Assembly: GCA_947629295.1 (NCBI GenBank) | Contig: CANRDH010000002.1 | Location: 1-31,351 of the forward strand | DNA from: an uncultured Clostridia bacterium | Lineage (GTDB): Bacteria; Bacillota; Clostridia; Oscillospirales; Acutalibacteraceae | DNA: 31,351 nucleotides | Direction: 5' to 3' | Part shown: one piece after another, positions 23,214 through 30,926 of the stretch | Layout of the letters: each line of letters opens with the position of its first letter | Numbering within the stretch: position 1 is the first letter of the stretch | The notes under the pieces: generated by a model | Database searches by the model: none | What the model was told of the DNA's origin: nothing | The model's input: only the letters and a program-made list of their open reading frames with translations | Program-made: the position numbers and the translations under genes

Positions 23214-24719
23214 TCAGCTTATTGAAAGGCTTTCAAGAACCGTTTTCGGCATCTCGTCAACCTCACATTCAAAGGAAAAACGCTCCTCTGCATTCTTAAG
23301 TCCCGCAAGCGGTCCGGGAATAGCCGTATTTGTCTTTTCGGAAAGCTCATCTACCATAGCAAACTCATCATCCGGCAGCTTTTCATCCGTAACGGACTCA
23401 AGAACAGCCTTTGCAAATTTATAAGGACTTGCGGTTGAAGCTATAACCGTGGGCGTCTTATCGCCTGTTTCCTCAAAATACTGATTATATACATTAACCG
23501 CAACGGCAGTGTGCGTATCACAGAGATAATTGTCATTCCTGTAAAGCTCACCTATTGTTTTCTGTGTATTTTCGTCGTCACAGCAGCCGCCCCAGAAATA
23601 TTTGTCAAGCTTTGCCTTAAGCTCACCGTCAACGGTATATACGCCGTTTTCATTGAGTGACTTCATAAGCTCCGCTACCTTGTCGGAATCTTCTCCCGTA
23701 AGGTGATAAAGAAGTCTTTCAAGATTGCTTGATACAAGTATATCCATTGACGGAGAAATCGTCGTATAGAATTTTCTCTTTTTATCGTATGTTCCTGTCC
23801 TTATGAAGTCTGTGAGCACATTATTTGAATTGGACGCACAGATAAATTTATTTATCGGAAGTCCCATATTCATCGCATAGAAAGAAGCAAGTATATTGCC
23901 GAAGTTTCCCGTGGGAACCGCGACATTTATCTTATCTCCCAGCTTTATTTTTCCTGCGTTTACCATATCGGCATAAGCAGAGAAATAATAAACCACCTGA
24001 GGAAGAAGTCTGCCCCAGTTGATCGAATTTGCGCTTGAGAAAAGCATATTGTTTTCGGCAAGCTTATCCTTTATTTCGGGGTTTGTAAATATCCTTTTAA
24101 CGCCCGTCTGTGCGTCGTCAAAATTACCCTTTATAGCAACAACATTAACATTTTTGCCCTTTTGTGTAACCATCTGTCTTTTCTGCATGGGGGAAACTCC
24201 GTCAACGGGATAAAATACCATTATTTTTGTTCCGTCAACATCCCTGAATCCCTCAAGCGCAGCCTTGCCCGTGTCACCGCTTGTCGCAACAAGTATCACT
24301 GCTTCCTTTCCGGCATAGGTCTTCTTAACAGATTTTGTAAGCAGATGCGGAAGTATCTGAAGCGCCATATCCTTGAATGCAGATGTAGGGCCGTGCCACA
24401 GCTCAAGCAGGGCCATTTTCTTTTCTCCGCTGTCTATATACGAAATAGGCGCCGGATTTTCGGAGCCGAATTTTTCTGCGGTATATGCTGCCTCAACACT
24501 TTCGTTTATTTCCTCCCGGGTAAAATCCGAAAGGAAATCAGAAAAAATTTTCTTTGCTCTGCCCCTGTAATCAACCTCGGTAAGGGATTTTATGTCGTCA
24601 AGCGTATATTGCGGGAGCGACTGCGGCACAAACAGACCGCCCTCCTCGGAAATACCCTGAGCTATTGCCTGCGAAGCAGAAACAACCTTATTCTTATCCC
24701 TCGTACTGTTGTAATTCAT
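23214..24719 (-). CDS. thrC: Threonine synthase
   Basis: A 501-residue PLP enzyme converting O-phosphohomoserine to threonine, the last step of threonine synthesis. It has the long-form N-terminus (NYNSTRDKNKVVSASQAI, GLFVPQSLP), the PLP lysine in GPTSAFKDMALQ, and the phosphate-binding ATSGDTGKAALEG and VPTGNFGNILA. The second in-frame ATG (24719) is preferred because AAGGA lies 7 bases ahead. No other threonine genes lie nearby and no attenuator was seen in the short gap upstream. Confidence 0.96.
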   Translation of the reverse strand: MNYNSTRDKNKVVSASQAIAQGISEEGGLFVPQSLPQYTLDDIKSLTEVDYRGRAKKIFSDFLSDFTREEINESVEAAYTAEKFGSENPAPISYIDSGEKKMALLELWHGPTSAFKDMALQILPHLLTKSVKKTYAGKEAVILVATSGDTGKAALEGFRDVDGTKIMVFYPVDGVSPMQKRQMVTQKGKNVNVVAIKGNFDDAQTGVKRIFTNPEIKDKLAENNMLFSSANSINWGRLLPQVVYYFSAYADMVNAGKIKLGDKINVAVPTGNFGNILASFYAMNMGLPINKFICASNSNNVLTDFIRTGTYDKKRKFYTTISPSMDILVSSNLERLLYHLTGEDSDKVAELMKSLNENGVYTVDGELKAKLDKYFWGGCCDDENTQKTIGELYRNDNYLCDTHTAVAVNVYNQYFEETGDKTPTVIASTASPYKFAKAVLESVTDEKLPDDEFAMVDELSEKTNTAIPGPLAGLKNAEERFSFECEVDEMPKTVLESLSIS

Positions 24720-24761
24720 CAACATTTCCTTCTTTCTTTTGTTTTTATTGAAAAATCGGCA

Positions 24762-25688
24762 TCAATTCAGATTTTCAGTCAAAAACCTGTATGCATTGCC
24801 GAAAAATACAGCGTCTGTAAGCTCCTGTCCGAAACGCTCCCCGACCCTTTCGTAAAGAGAGTTCATCGACTCTATACCGAACATATCCTGCGGAAGCTCC
24901 GCTCCGTCAAAATCTCCGCCCATGGCAATACAATTTTCGCCCCCGAGCGACAGAAAATATCCGATATGCTTTATTATATCATACATTTTCGCATTTGTCT
25001 TGTCTTTATCTATAAATTCCGCACAAAAATTCATTCCTGTAAGCGCCCCTCTGTTTTTCAGACAAAGAAACTGCTTATCCGTAAGATTTCTCCTGTGCGG
25101 CGCAACCGAGCGTGAATTTGAATGTGACGCTATGAACGGTTTTTTTGCAATATCGGCAACATCCCAAAAAAGCTTTTCTCCTGCATGGGAAATATCAACG
25201 ATCATTCCGAGCTTTTCCATTTCCCTTATACATTCTTTTCCGAAAGCCGTAAGTCCTCCGTCACATTCTTCTCCTATGCCGTCGCCAAGCTCATTCCTGC
25301 CGTTCCATGTAAGCGTCATCATGCGTACACCCATATCATATATTTCACGGAGCTTATCAACATCTCCCCCGAGAACGGCTCCGCCCTCAACTGTAAGTAT
25401 TATGCCCCTGCCCTTTTTATTATAAACTCTTTTTATATCATCGGCACACCTACACCACGCAATATCCGTTCCGTCAAGCTGTTTTTTCAGCAGCCCGACG
25501 CAGCCGCAGAAAAGCTCCCATGCCTTTTCTTTTCTGTATTCATCCGGTATCCATACCGCAAGGCATTGTATATACGGTGATATTCCGTCTGTCTTATTGA
25601 AAGATACGGCGAAGCTGTCGTCAAACAGTGTACTGTTTTCCGTATAAGCTCTGTAAAGTGTATCACAATGCAAATCAAAAAGCTGCAT
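24762..25688 (-). CDS. M19-family membrane dipeptidase
   Basis: A 308-residue zinc dipeptidase of the renal dipeptidase family. It has the metal-binding LFDLHCDTLYR at the start, the bridging glutamate in LTVEGGAVL, SHAGEKLFWDV, SHSNSRSVAPHRRNLTD and the C-terminal AMGGDFDGAELP. It cleaves dipeptides, possibly including D-amino-acid ones. No signal peptide is present, so it is likely cytoplasmic. GGAGG lies 12 bases before the ATG, an unusually long spacing. No convincing promoter was seen in the 115-base gap upstream. Confidence 0.92.
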   Translation of the reverse strand: MQLFDLHCDTLYRAYTENSTLFDDSFAVSFNKTDGISPYIQCLAVWIPDEYRKEKAWELFCGCVGLLKKQLDGTDIAWCRCADDIKRVYNKKGRGIILTVEGGAVLGGDVDKLREIYDMGVRMMTLTWNGRNELGDGIGEECDGGLTAFGKECIREMEKLGMIVDISHAGEKLFWDVADIAKKPFIASHSNSRSVAPHRRNLTDKQFLCLKNRGALTGMNFCAEFIDKDKTNAKMYDIIKHIGYFLSLGGENCIAMGGDFDGAELPQDMFGIESMNSLYERVGERFGQELTDAVFFGNAYRFLTENLN

Positions 25689-25803
25689 ATTAAGTACATT
25701 CCTCCAAAAAATTCATAAAAAGTCTTTTATCAGATTACTGTTGAAAATATGTCATACCCATTTGACTTATCATTTAATATTTGTTTGCATTACTCTTCCC
25801 AAA

Positions 25804-26199
25804 TCAAAACGCCGGATAATCTCCCTCCTGCATAAATGCATCCTCGATATGCTCAACGGAAATTATCATTCCGGTAACATTATCGTATACAATTTCAACA
25901 ACATCAAACCTTGGCTGAAGCTCAGTATCATTTTCCTCAAGATACACATAAGCGGCAGTGATAACTTTCTTCTGTTTTTTTCTGTCAACCCATGCCCCGG
26001 GACGGTCAACGGAATTTATACTGCGCGTCTTGACCTCTGCAAAAACAATATATTTACCGTCCCTTGCTATTATGTCTATTTCACCGCTGCGGCAACGGTA
26101 ATTTCTCTCGACAACGGAATATCCCTTATTTTTCAGATACCTTTCCGCCGCCCTTTCTCCCATATCTCCGGTTATCTGCGCAGATGTCCTTTTGCTCAT
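25804..26199 (-). CDS. YraN family (UPF0102) nuclease-like protein
   Basis: A 131-residue protein with the restriction-endonuclease-like core: GERAAERYLKNKGY, GEIDIIARDGKYIVFAEVKTR (the E...D...ExK metal-binding set) and RKQKKVITAAYVYL. The role of the family is not established. It overlaps rnhB by four bases (ATGA) and completes the lepB-rbgA-rnhB-yraN run common in Firmicutes. Confidence 0.92.
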   Translation of the reverse strand: MSKRTSAQITGDMGERAAERYLKNKGYSVVERNYRCRSGEIDIIARDGKYIVFAEVKTRSINSVDRPGAWVDRKKQKKVITAAYVYLEENDTELQPRFDVVEIVYDNVTGMIISVEHIEDAFMQEGDYPAF

Positions 26200-26798
26200 T
26201 TTTTCTCACCGAGCAGTTTTTTAAGAAACGACGGTCTGTGTATTTCGCACGGGCCGTATTTGAGTACAGCCTCCATATGTGCCTTTGTTCCGTAGCCCTT
26301 ATGCTTTTCAAAGCCGTATTCGGGATATTTCTTTGCAAGGTCAAGCATAAGTTTGTCACGGCTTACCTTAGCAAGAATAGACGCCGCGGCTATCGACTCG
26401 CTTTTTGCGTCACCCTTTACTATAGCCGTGCATGGAATGTCAACCTTTGGAGTCTTATTTCCGTCAATCATTGCAAAATCCGCCTGAACCTTAAGCCCCT
26501 CAATCGCTCTTTTCATAGCGAGCATATCCGCCCGGAGTATATTAAGACTTTCAATTTCCTCAACACTTGCACTCGCCACACAATATGCAAGCGCCTTTTC
26601 CTTTATCACTTCAAAAAGCCGCTCACGTTTTTTTTCCGTAAGCTTTTTGGAATCCGTAACACCTTCGATCTCAAGACCTTCGGGAAGTATAACTGCCGCA
26701 GCAAATACGGGTCCTGCAAGCGGTCCCCTGCCTGCCTCGTCTACTCCGCATATTGCCTTATAGCCCTGTTCCCTGTACATATTTTCAAATTCTAACAT
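26196..26798 (-). CDS. rnhB: Ribonuclease HII
   Basis: A 200-residue RNase HII that cuts RNA in RNA-DNA hybrids and at single ribonucleotides in DNA. It has the catalytic GVDEAGRGPLAGPV, the second acidic residue in MIDGNKTP, and AKVSRDKLM and GYGTKAH downstream. The ATG at 26798 is chosen because GGAGG lies 9 bases ahead; the frame is open 16 codons further. It overlaps the end of rbgA by 14 bases. Confidence 0.96.
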   Translation of the reverse strand: MLEFENMYREQGYKAICGVDEAGRGPLAGPVFAAAVILPEGLEIEGVTDSKKLTEKKRERLFEVIKEKALAYCVASASVEEIESLNILRADMLAMKRAIEGLKVQADFAMIDGNKTPKVDIPCTAIVKGDAKSESIAAASILAKVSRDKLMLDLAKKYPEYGFEKHKGYGTKAHMEAVLKYGPCEIHRPSFLKKLLGEKK

Positions 26799-27672
26799 CG
26801 GGATAATCCTCCGCTTTGTCAATAGTAAGCTTACCGAGAGTCGCACCGCGGAATTCGTCCAGAACGGCTGCCGCCGCCCTTTCTGTGTTTATCTCTCCTC
26901 CGGATATAAGCATACCTCTTTTTCTTCCTATCATTTCAAGTATTTCATAGCCCTGTAAATCCTTGATATCATCATTATTAAGCTTATACCTCCTGCAAAG
27001 CGGCTCAGCATAATTATCTCTGAGATATTCAAGAAGTCTGCCGCTTAGCTGCTCCGTGTCAAGTATATCATCCTTAACCGAACCGATAAAAGCAAGTTTT
27101 TCTCCCACTCCCGGATCATCAAATTTCGGCCACAATACTCCGGGGGTATCAAGCAAATCAAAGCCCTTTCCGATTGTGAACCACTGATTTCCTCTTGTAA
27201 CTCCGGGACGGTCCTCAACCTTTGCCCTGTTCTGCTTTGCCATACGGTTAATGAATGATGACTTTCCGACATTCGGTATCCCGACAACCATAACCTTTAT
27301 CGTTCTTCCTGTCATTCCCTTTGCGTTCCATGCCTGTATCCTGTCGGAAAGCACATTTTTGACAGTCGGAATAAAAGCATTTAAGCCCTTGCCTGTTTTA
27401 CAGTCAAGAGCTATTGCGGCAACACCCTTTTTCTTAAAAAGTTCAAGCCATCTTTTGGTTTGCGTCGAATCTGCCATATCACATTTATTAAGCACAACAA
27501 GCCTCGGCTTATTGTTTATCACACTCCTGAGATCGGGATTACAGCTTGAATACGGTATTCTTGCGTCAAGCAATACCGCAACCGCGTCAATAAGCTTAAG
27601 CTGTGATTCGATCTTTCTTTTGGTTTTGGTCATGTGTCCCGGAAACCACTGTATTGATTTAATTTCCTCCAT
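26785..27672 (-). CDS. rbgA: 50S ribosome assembly GTPase RbgA (YlqF)
   Basis: A 295-residue circularly permuted GTPase. The G4 motif LNKCD comes first (about residue 60), then G1 GIPNVGKSSF (about 130), and G3 DTPG, the order typical of this family. The N-terminal WFPGHMTKTKRKI helix is diagnostic. It drives late 50S assembly, in keeping with rplS nearby. GGAG lies 6 bases before the ATG. Confidence 0.96.
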   Translation of the reverse strand: MEEIKSIQWFPGHMTKTKRKIESQLKLIDAVAVLLDARIPYSSCNPDLRSVINNKPRLVVLNKCDMADSTQTKRWLELFKKKGVAAIALDCKTGKGLNAFIPTVKNVLSDRIQAWNAKGMTGRTIKVMVVGIPNVGKSSFINRMAKQNRAKVEDRPGVTRGNQWFTIGKGFDLLDTPGVLWPKFDDPGVGEKLAFIGSVKDDILDTEQLSGRLLEYLRDNYAEPLCRRYKLNNDDIKDLQGYEILEMIGRKRGMLISGGEINTERAAAAVLDEFRGATLGKLTIDKAEDYPDVRI

Positions 27673-27708
27673 AGTTTTCTCCTGTATTTTAAATTACGAT
27701 ATACGGTT

Positions 27709-28329
27709 TCAATATATGCTTCCTATGGAATCGGTGGGATAAATTCTGAATTCTGCCTTGCCGATTATATTCTCAACAGGTATAAGACCTATATCGGTAC
27801 TTCTGCTATCAAGCGAACCCTGACGGTTATCTCCCATTACAAAAACATAGCCCTCAGGTATTTTATCGGGTATTTCGAGCGGACGCTTAAGCTCCACAGT
27901 CATTCCCTTAATATAATCCTCTTTAAGTATAACCCCGTCAACGCTGACTGCGCCCGTTTCATAATTTATGGACAAAGCCTGCCCCTCTGTAGCTATAACC
28001 CTTTTTATAATAGGCTCATTGTAATTTTCCCCGTGACTTACAACAACAATATCACCGTATTGAGGCTTATACATAAAATTTGAAATTATAAGTCTGTCGC
28101 CATCCTTAAGGGTATCGGTCATTGAGGTTCCGTCTACCGTGACCTGTCTGATAACAAACGTCAGAAGCAGAACTACTATTATTATTGCGATAATAAAAGC
28201 GTTCGCCCATTCAAATATAAGGGAAGTAACTGAAACAGCCTCTTCGTCAGCATCTTCCTCATCGTCACTTGCCGATGTCAGCATTACACCGTTCTCCTCG
28301 TCCTTTTCTTTATATTCTTTTTCAGACAT
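27709..28329 (-). CDS. lepB: Signal peptidase I
   Basis: A 206-residue type I signal peptidase. An acidic cytoplasmic N-terminus (about 1-38) is followed by one membrane segment (about 40-62) and the catalytic domain. The serine is in VDGTSMTDTLKDGD and the lysine in IIKRVIATEGQ; box E is YVFVMGDNRQGSLDSR. The ATG at 28329 is preferred because AGAGGTG lies 6 bases ahead. It follows the signal-peptidase-like gene by 37 bases. Both end in a closely matching segment (ENIIGKAEFRIYP here). Confidence 0.96.
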   Translation of the reverse strand: MSEKEYKEKDEENGVMLTSASDDEEDADEEAVSVTSLIFEWANAFIIAIIIVVLLLTFVIRQVTVDGTSMTDTLKDGDRLIISNFMYKPQYGDIVVVSHGENYNEPIIKRVIATEGQALSINYETGAVSVDGVILKEDYIKGMTVELKRPLEIPDKIPEGYVFVMGDNRQGSLDSRSTDIGLIPVENIIGKAEFRIYPTDSIGSIY

Positions 28330-28366
28330 ACCAAACACCTCTCGCTTTTGAAAAAAATCATACATA

Positions 28367-28816
28367 TCAATTTTCAATATTGCCGATACACAGGTCATGT
28401 GTATTATCGCCAAAGCAGCTCACCGGGAATAAAACAAATTCAGCTTTTCCCTCTATTTCCTCATTCCGGATAAAAATGTTTCCGTTATCGGATTTTACAT
28501 ATATTCCGTTTTCTGAGTCATCACTTGCGGTAAATTCCGCACAACAATATCCGCTGCCATTTCTGACAAGAACTGTTTCGCCCTCTTCAAAGCTTCGTTT
28601 ATTTACATTTACAACGACAGCAACATTTTCATTACCCTTGAGCCTTGCGCCCTCCACAAAAAATATACCGTAAAAAAAATTAAATACACAGGTAAACGCC
28701 AACGCCGCTGCTATCAGGAAATATACAAAGCCCTTCAACGCTCTCAGAGCGGACAGCTTATCAGCCAAATCGATATAATACTGTTCAGGGTATATTGCAG
28801 AGTCCGTTTTTCTCAT
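28367..28816 (-). CDS. Signal-peptidase-I-like protein lacking the catalytic residues
   Basis: A 149-residue protein with one membrane segment (about residues 29-50) followed by a domain that can be laid over the neighbouring LepB. FVEGARLKGNENV lines up with LepB's VDGTSMTDTLKDG, and the C-terminal EEIEGKAEFVLFPVS with ENIIGKAEFRIYPTD. At the serine position of the GTSM motif there is no serine, and the KR-x-I-A lysine block and the GDNRxxSxDSR box are missing. It therefore looks like a shortened, inactive paralogue. It might act as a partner of LepB or have a separate role. The ATG at 28816 has GAGGTG 8 bases ahead. A terminator separates it from rplS. Its homology to LepB was judged by eye. 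Confidence 0.65.
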   Translation of the reverse strand: MRKTDSAIYPEQYYIDLADKLSALRALKGFVYFLIAAALAFTCVFNFFYGIFFVEGARLKGNENVAVVVNVNKRSFEEGETVLVRNGSGYCCAEFTASDDSENGIYVKSDNGNIFIRNEEIEGKAEFVLFPVSCFGDNTHDLCIGNIEN

Positions 28817-28843
28817 ATTATGCACACCTCGGCATCAGATAGC

Positions 28844-28870
28844 AAAAAAGGGACAATAAAGTCCCTTTTT
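28844..28870 (-). terminator. Terminator after rplS
   Basis: AAAAAGGGAC (28845-28854) pairs with GTCCCTTTTT (28861-28870) around a 6-base loop, and T-runs follow. It lies just past the rplS stop and 28 bases before the next start, so it may act as a partial terminator within the rplS-lepB run. Confidence 0.85.
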
Positions 28871-28877
28871 CCGGCAA

Positions 28878-29222
28878 TTATTTAATTTGCTCTTTAACCT
28901 TAGCAGCCTTACCGACCCTGCCGCGGAGATAATAAAGCTTGCTTCTGCGGACCTTACCGTTCCTGATGACCTTAACATCAACAACATTGGGTGAATTTAC
29001 CGGGAATACTCTTTCCACGCCTACGCCATAGGAAAGGCGGCGAACTGTAAAGGTTTCGGCAACGCCGCTTCCTCTTTTCGCAATAACCGTTCCCTCAAAC
29101 ATCTGGATTCTTTCTCTGTCGCCCTCACGGATATTAACGCTTACCCGTACGGTATCACCGACTGCAAACTTCGGTTTTTCTGCCTTTACTGAAGCCTGCG
29201 CAATAGTTTTCAGTGCATCCAT
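28878..29222 (-). CDS. rplS: 50S ribosomal protein L19
   Basis: A 114-residue L19 with the conserved core GDTVRVSVNIREGDRERIQ, FEGTVIAKRGSG, TVRRLSYGVGVERVFP and the C-terminal GKVRRSKLYYLRGRVGKAA. It lies at the 30S-50S interface. The ATG has AGGAGG just upstream. Its own promoter and a folded leader suggest autoregulation by L19. Confidence 0.98.
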   Translation of the reverse strand: MDALKTIAQASVKAEKPKFAVGDTVRVSVNIREGDRERIQMFEGTVIAKRGSGVAETFTVRRLSYGVGVERVFPVNSPNVVDVKVIRNGKVRRSKLYYLRGRVGKAAKVKEQIK

Positions 29223-29229
29223 TTTTTAT

Positions 29230-29342
29230 TCCTCCTGTTATTATAGACATTCTTGCGGCAGCCGCCGCAGAGGACTGTCCGTTTCAAAGTACGGTCAAAG
29301 ACCATGCTGTGAAGCCCATCACAAGTGACGGTATCCAAAGAC
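29230..29342 (-). promoter_or_regulatory. Probable L19 ribosomal-protein leader
   Basis: About 110 bases lie between the predicted start and the rplS ribosome site. Hairpins visible are GTGA/TCAC near the 5' end and a GCGGC/GCCGC stem close to the ribosome site. L19 leaders with autoregulatory function are known in low-GC Gram-positives. I infer membership from position and the GC-rich terminal stem, not from a model match. Confidence 0.5.
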
Positions 29343-29348
29343 TTAGTT

Positions 29349-29377
29349 ATTATAACATAATTATTTACAAGTTTCAA
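29349..29377 (-). promoter_or_regulatory. Promoter of rplS
   Basis: TTGAAA (29372-29377), a 17-base spacer and TATAAT (29349-29354) on the minus strand. Confidence 0.8.
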
Positions 29378-29539
29378 GTGTTAATTAAAATTTTTCTGCG
29401 TTTTTTCAGAAACACCATATTTATCACAAATATCAGTGCTAATATAAAGCTGAGCCACGGGAAATATTCTTAAACTTTGGGGATATTAAATTGCACTAAA
29501 ATTTATCTGAACAAATACAAATACAGTAACTTTCTTCTA

Positions 29540-29568
29540 TTGAAATTTTCGGTAAATAAATATATAAT
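29540..29568 (+). promoter_or_regulatory. Promoter of the RodA/FtsW-type gene
   Basis: TTGAAA (29540-29545), a 17-base spacer and TATAAT (29563-29568). The predicted transcript would begin only about 10 bases before the ATG. The stretch from 29378 to 29539 holds no gene I can support. Confidence 0.8.
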
Positions 29569-29585
29569 AATAAGCACATAAGGGG

Positions 29586-30776
29586 ATGTTTATTATTTAC
29601 AGATTTTTTTCGGGTATAATTGACTATTTTAAACGTACAGATATAATTTTCTGGCTTATAACCATTACGGCAACGGTATACGGATGTATACTTATAGCAA
29701 GTCAGCAGAGGAGCGGAGATGTTAATTTCCTGCGTTCTCAGCTTATGGCTGTGGTCATGGGCTACGCAGCCGCTGTAATTGTATCGCTTATGGATTATAA
29801 CTTCATAGCAAAATGCTGGTGGCTCATAGGAGGAGTAGCATTGGCACTTACAGTCGCCGTATTCTTTATCGGGATACAAATAGCCGGTACCGACGATGTG
29901 GGATGGATACTTTTGCCGGGAGGACTGACCTTCCAACCCTCGGAGCTTACAAAAATATGCTTCATTGTTACTTTTTCAAAGCACCTTTCCTATCTTGCGG
30001 AAAAGAACAGGCTTCACAGCTTTGTCGGCGTACTTACTCTTCTTATTCATGCCGCAATACCTATAGGTCTTATCCATATGCAGGGAGATGACGGCGCAGC
30101 CCTTGTATTTGGCTGTATGTTCCTTATAATGACCTTTGCCGCGGGAGTTCAGCTCAGATATTTTATTGCCATTTTCATAGCCATAATTGCGGCAGCTCCG
30201 ATTTTATGGACGAGAATTATGAACTCAGACCAACAGAGCAGGCTCCTGCTTTTATTTTCCAACGATGATGAAATGCTTCAGACCTTCGGTTGGCAGCAAT
30301 ATCAGAGCAAGGTGTCGATCGCTTCCGGAGGCATTACGGGTAAGGGCTTATTTGAAGGTCCGCGAGTTGAAAAAAACATGGTGCCTTATCAGGAAAACGA
30401 CTTTATTTTCACTGTTGCGGGCGAGGAGCTGGGTTTCATAGGCTGCGTCGCAATACTGCTTCTTTTTGTGCTTATGATTTTCAAGGTGCTCAGAACATCA
30501 AGAGGAGCCTGTAATCCTCTTGGCAGATATATATGCATTGGATTTTTTTCGTTAATAATTACACAGACTGTAATAAACCTCGGTATGGTTCTCGGTCTTC
30601 TGCCTGTTGTCGGCATAACCCTTCCGTTTTTCAGCTCGGGAGGTTCATCGGCAGCCTGCCTCTATCTTGGCGTAGGTCTTGTGCAGAGCGTATATATGCA
30701 CCCGACTGACGGAAGCGAAAAACCTATCAAGGTTGAAGTTTCCAAAACAATTCAGGGAAGTATATTTGCGCCCTGA
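29586..30776 (+). CDS. SEDS-family glycan polymerase (RodA/FtsW/SpoVE type)
   Basis: A 396-residue multi-membrane protein of the SEDS family, which polymerises peptidoglycan from lipid II together with a class B penicillin-binding protein. It has FQPSELTKI, MQGDDGAALVF (the position of the catalytic aspartate, usually DLGTAL), GLFEG, the ENDFIFTVAGEELG motif and the C-terminal GITLPFFSSGGSS. The organisation is closest to RodA, but FtsW and SpoVE cannot be excluded and no partner gene lies in the window. The ATG directly abuts AAGGGG with no spacer, so initiation is unusual; no better start codon is in frame. It is divergent from rplS. Confidence 0.88.
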   Translation: MFIIYRFFSGIIDYFKRTDIIFWLITITATVYGCILIASQQRSGDVNFLRSQLMAVVMGYAAAVIVSLMDYNFIAKCWWLIGGVALALTVAVFFIGIQIAGTDDVGWILLPGGLTFQPSELTKICFIVTFSKHLSYLAEKNRLHSFVGVLTLLIHAAIPIGLIHMQGDDGAALVFGCMFLIMTFAAGVQLRYFIAIFIAIIAAAPILWTRIMNSDQQSRLLLLFSNDDEMLQTFGWQQYQSKVSIASGGITGKGLFEGPRVEKNMVPYQENDFIFTVAGEELGFIGCVAILLLFVLMIFKVLRTSRGACNPLGRYICIGFFSLIITQTVINLGMVLGLLPVVGITLPFFSSGGSSAACLYLGVGLVQSVYMHPTDGSEKPIKVEVSKTIQGSIFAP

Positions 30777-30926
30777 CGACTATCTGCTGCATATCAAAAG
30801 CGTAATGCATACTGTAGGTTATCTCAATTATATTGCACTTAAAGTTATCACAAACACTTGACTTTAATAATAATTTATGTCATTACATAGAAAACAGAAA
30901 ATTTTTATAAAATGGGGGTAGTTTAA

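Noticed and set aside
24162..25115. 317-codon plus-strand frame antisense to thrC and the dipeptidase
   Set aside because: It lies wholly opposite two well-identified genes, spans their junction, and its translation has the leucine/arginine/serine composition typical of antisense frames.
29496..29936. 146-codon minus-strand frame opposite the RodA-type gene
   Set aside because: Cysteine- and tyrosine-rich antisense translation with no ribosome site; the plus strand carries a clear SEDS protein and promoter.
30679..30861. 60-codon plus-strand frame after the RodA-type gene
   Set aside because: It overlaps the RodA C-terminus in another frame, has no ribosome site and no recognisable features.
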